Below are positions 5,063 through 5,503 of a DNA stretch of 5,503 bases, in pieces. Position 1 is the stretch's first letter. Each line of letters begins with the position of its first letter. Position numbers and translations under genes: made by a program. This DNA is from Clostridium sp. NkU-1. Its GTDB lineage: Bacteria; Bacillota_A; Clostridia; Lachnospirales; Lachnospiraceae. The notes beneath the pieces were generated by a model. It worked only from the letters and a program-made list of their open reading frames with translations. It was not told the DNA's origin and did no database searches. Location: assembly GCA_001312405.1 (NCBI GenBank), contig BBDR01000033.1, positions 1-5,503 of the forward strand, given 5' to 3'.

Positions 5063-5344
5063 AAATCATTTCTTGTAAGCGCTGTTTCCAAAGGGTGAAA
5101 TGAAACTTCCTTACATTACCTTATATGGTTTCCATACAAGCTTTGCAACCAATAATATGCGCCAATGCCCTAATGCCGCTTTGATCTCTTCCATTATGGG
5201 GAACAGTCCCAAGACGCTAACTCAGTTTTAAACTCAATCAGATACAGAAATGCAAAAAAATTGATTGAAAACTATGTTAATCTGGAAAGGGCTATATCAT
5301 GATATACCCTAGTTACCTAAAACTTTAAGTACTTTTATTTATGT
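5063..5344. other. Intergenic stretch between prophage remnant and tRNA, with a long palindrome
   Basis: No intact gene is visible. Several short minus-strand frames (for example MEEIKAALGHWR near 5190) have stops close by and no ribosome sites. At 5288-5310 there is an interrupted dyad, AGGG-C-TATATCATGATATA-CCCT, whose 14-base core (5293-5306) is a perfect palindrome; it looks like a regulator-binding site. An attachment site would be expected near here or in the tRNA 3' end, but I find no second copy of the tRNA end in the window. Confidence 0.4.
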
Positions 5345-5380
5345 AAACAAAAAGAAGGTTCCCGAAACCCGGAAACCCTC
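5345..5380 (-). terminator. Intrinsic terminator of the tRNA-Gly gene
   Basis: On the minus strand an 11-bp stem (GAGGGTTTCCG / CGGGAACCTTC, two G-T pairs) with a GGTTT loop is followed by TTTTTGTTT (5353-5345). It starts 22 bases after the tRNA 3' end. Confidence 0.9.
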
Positions 5381-5402
5381 ATAATCACTATATTTTCTAA
5401 AG

Positions 5403-5475
5403 AGCGCGAGACGGGACTCGAACCCGCGACCCCGACCTTGGCAAGGTCGTACTCCACCAACTGAGCCACTCGCGC
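5403..5475 (-). tRNA. tRNA-Gly (anticodon GCC)
   Basis: The minus strand folds as a complete cloverleaf: acceptor GCGCGAG/CTCGCGC, D arm with GCTC/GAGT, anticodon stem CGACC/GGTCG with loop TTGCCAA, and T arm GCGGG-TTCGAGT-CCCGT. Bases 34-36 are GCC, which read the Gly codons GGC and GGU. The discriminator is U, as usual for bacterial tRNA-Gly. CCA is not encoded; the three bases after the discriminator are CTT. It is transcribed leftwards towards the prophage remnant and ends at a strong terminator. The 3' ends of tRNA genes are frequent phage integration sites. Confidence 0.97.
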
Positions 5476-5503
5476 TTATCTCTTCTTGACTTTTCTTTTG
5501 AGG

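Noticed and set aside
5403..5475. tRNA-Ala (GGC) reading of the tRNA
   Set aside because: That comes from reading the anticodon loop on the plus strand. On the transcribed minus strand the loop is TTGCCAA, giving GCC (Gly), and the G3-U70 pair of tRNA-Ala is absent.
1..5503. CRISPR array, insertion sequence or integrase
   Set aside because: I see no spaced short repeats, no terminal inverted repeats around a transposase, and no recombinase motifs in any frame.

Overview
The window looks like a low-GC Bacillota chromosome, most probably a gut-type Clostridia/Lachnospiraceae. The reasons are strong purine-rich ribosome binding sites, AT-rich intergenic DNA, a clostridial-type tRNA-Gly(GCC), and a prophage lysis module of the kind common in these bacteria: a small CD1375-like protein, a four-helix holin, and endolysins with choline-binding-type repeats. 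The species assignment is inference.

Layout, left to right. 1-91 may hold the 3' end of an unidentified minus-strand gene. 101-1370 is an AT-rich plus-strand cassette: an upstream mini-ORF of 8 codons, a secreted protein with a Gly/Ala-rich hydrophobic segment that resembles a large bacteriocin, and a 66-residue two-helix membrane protein that could be its immunity partner. The secreted gene is out of frame at an A8 tract between its best start and its signal peptide. 1576-2168 (minus) is the 3' part of a CHAP-type endolysin, joined in frame at its 5' side to what looks like a phage tail-protein domain. 2345-2890 (plus) is a solitary HslV/proteasome-like Ntn-hydrolase with its own terminator. 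3006-4830 (minus) is a prophage lysis cassette, read right to left: a small tail-associated unknown, a CD1375-like protein, a holin broken by a frameshift, and an NlpC/P60-type endolysin broken by two frameshifts. 4898-5344 is degenerate DNA with a long palindrome. 5345-5475 is an intact tRNA-Gly(GCC) with a clear terminator.

The minus-strand prophage genes are visibly richer in GC than the plus-strand genes between and beside them. This suggests a decaying prophage end beside a tRNA, into which AT-rich accessory ('moron'-like) genes were inserted. The lysis genes would once have worked together: the holin permeabilises the membrane and the endolysin cuts peptidoglycan while its C-terminal repeats bind the wall. 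As written, neither holin nor endolysin can be made in full.

The points most worth attention are the lone Ntn-hydrolase with an apparent Ser nucleophile, the bacteriocin-like gene with a slippage-prone A8 tract, the several one-base indels at homopolymers, and the two endolysins with different catalytic domains but the same C-terminal tail.
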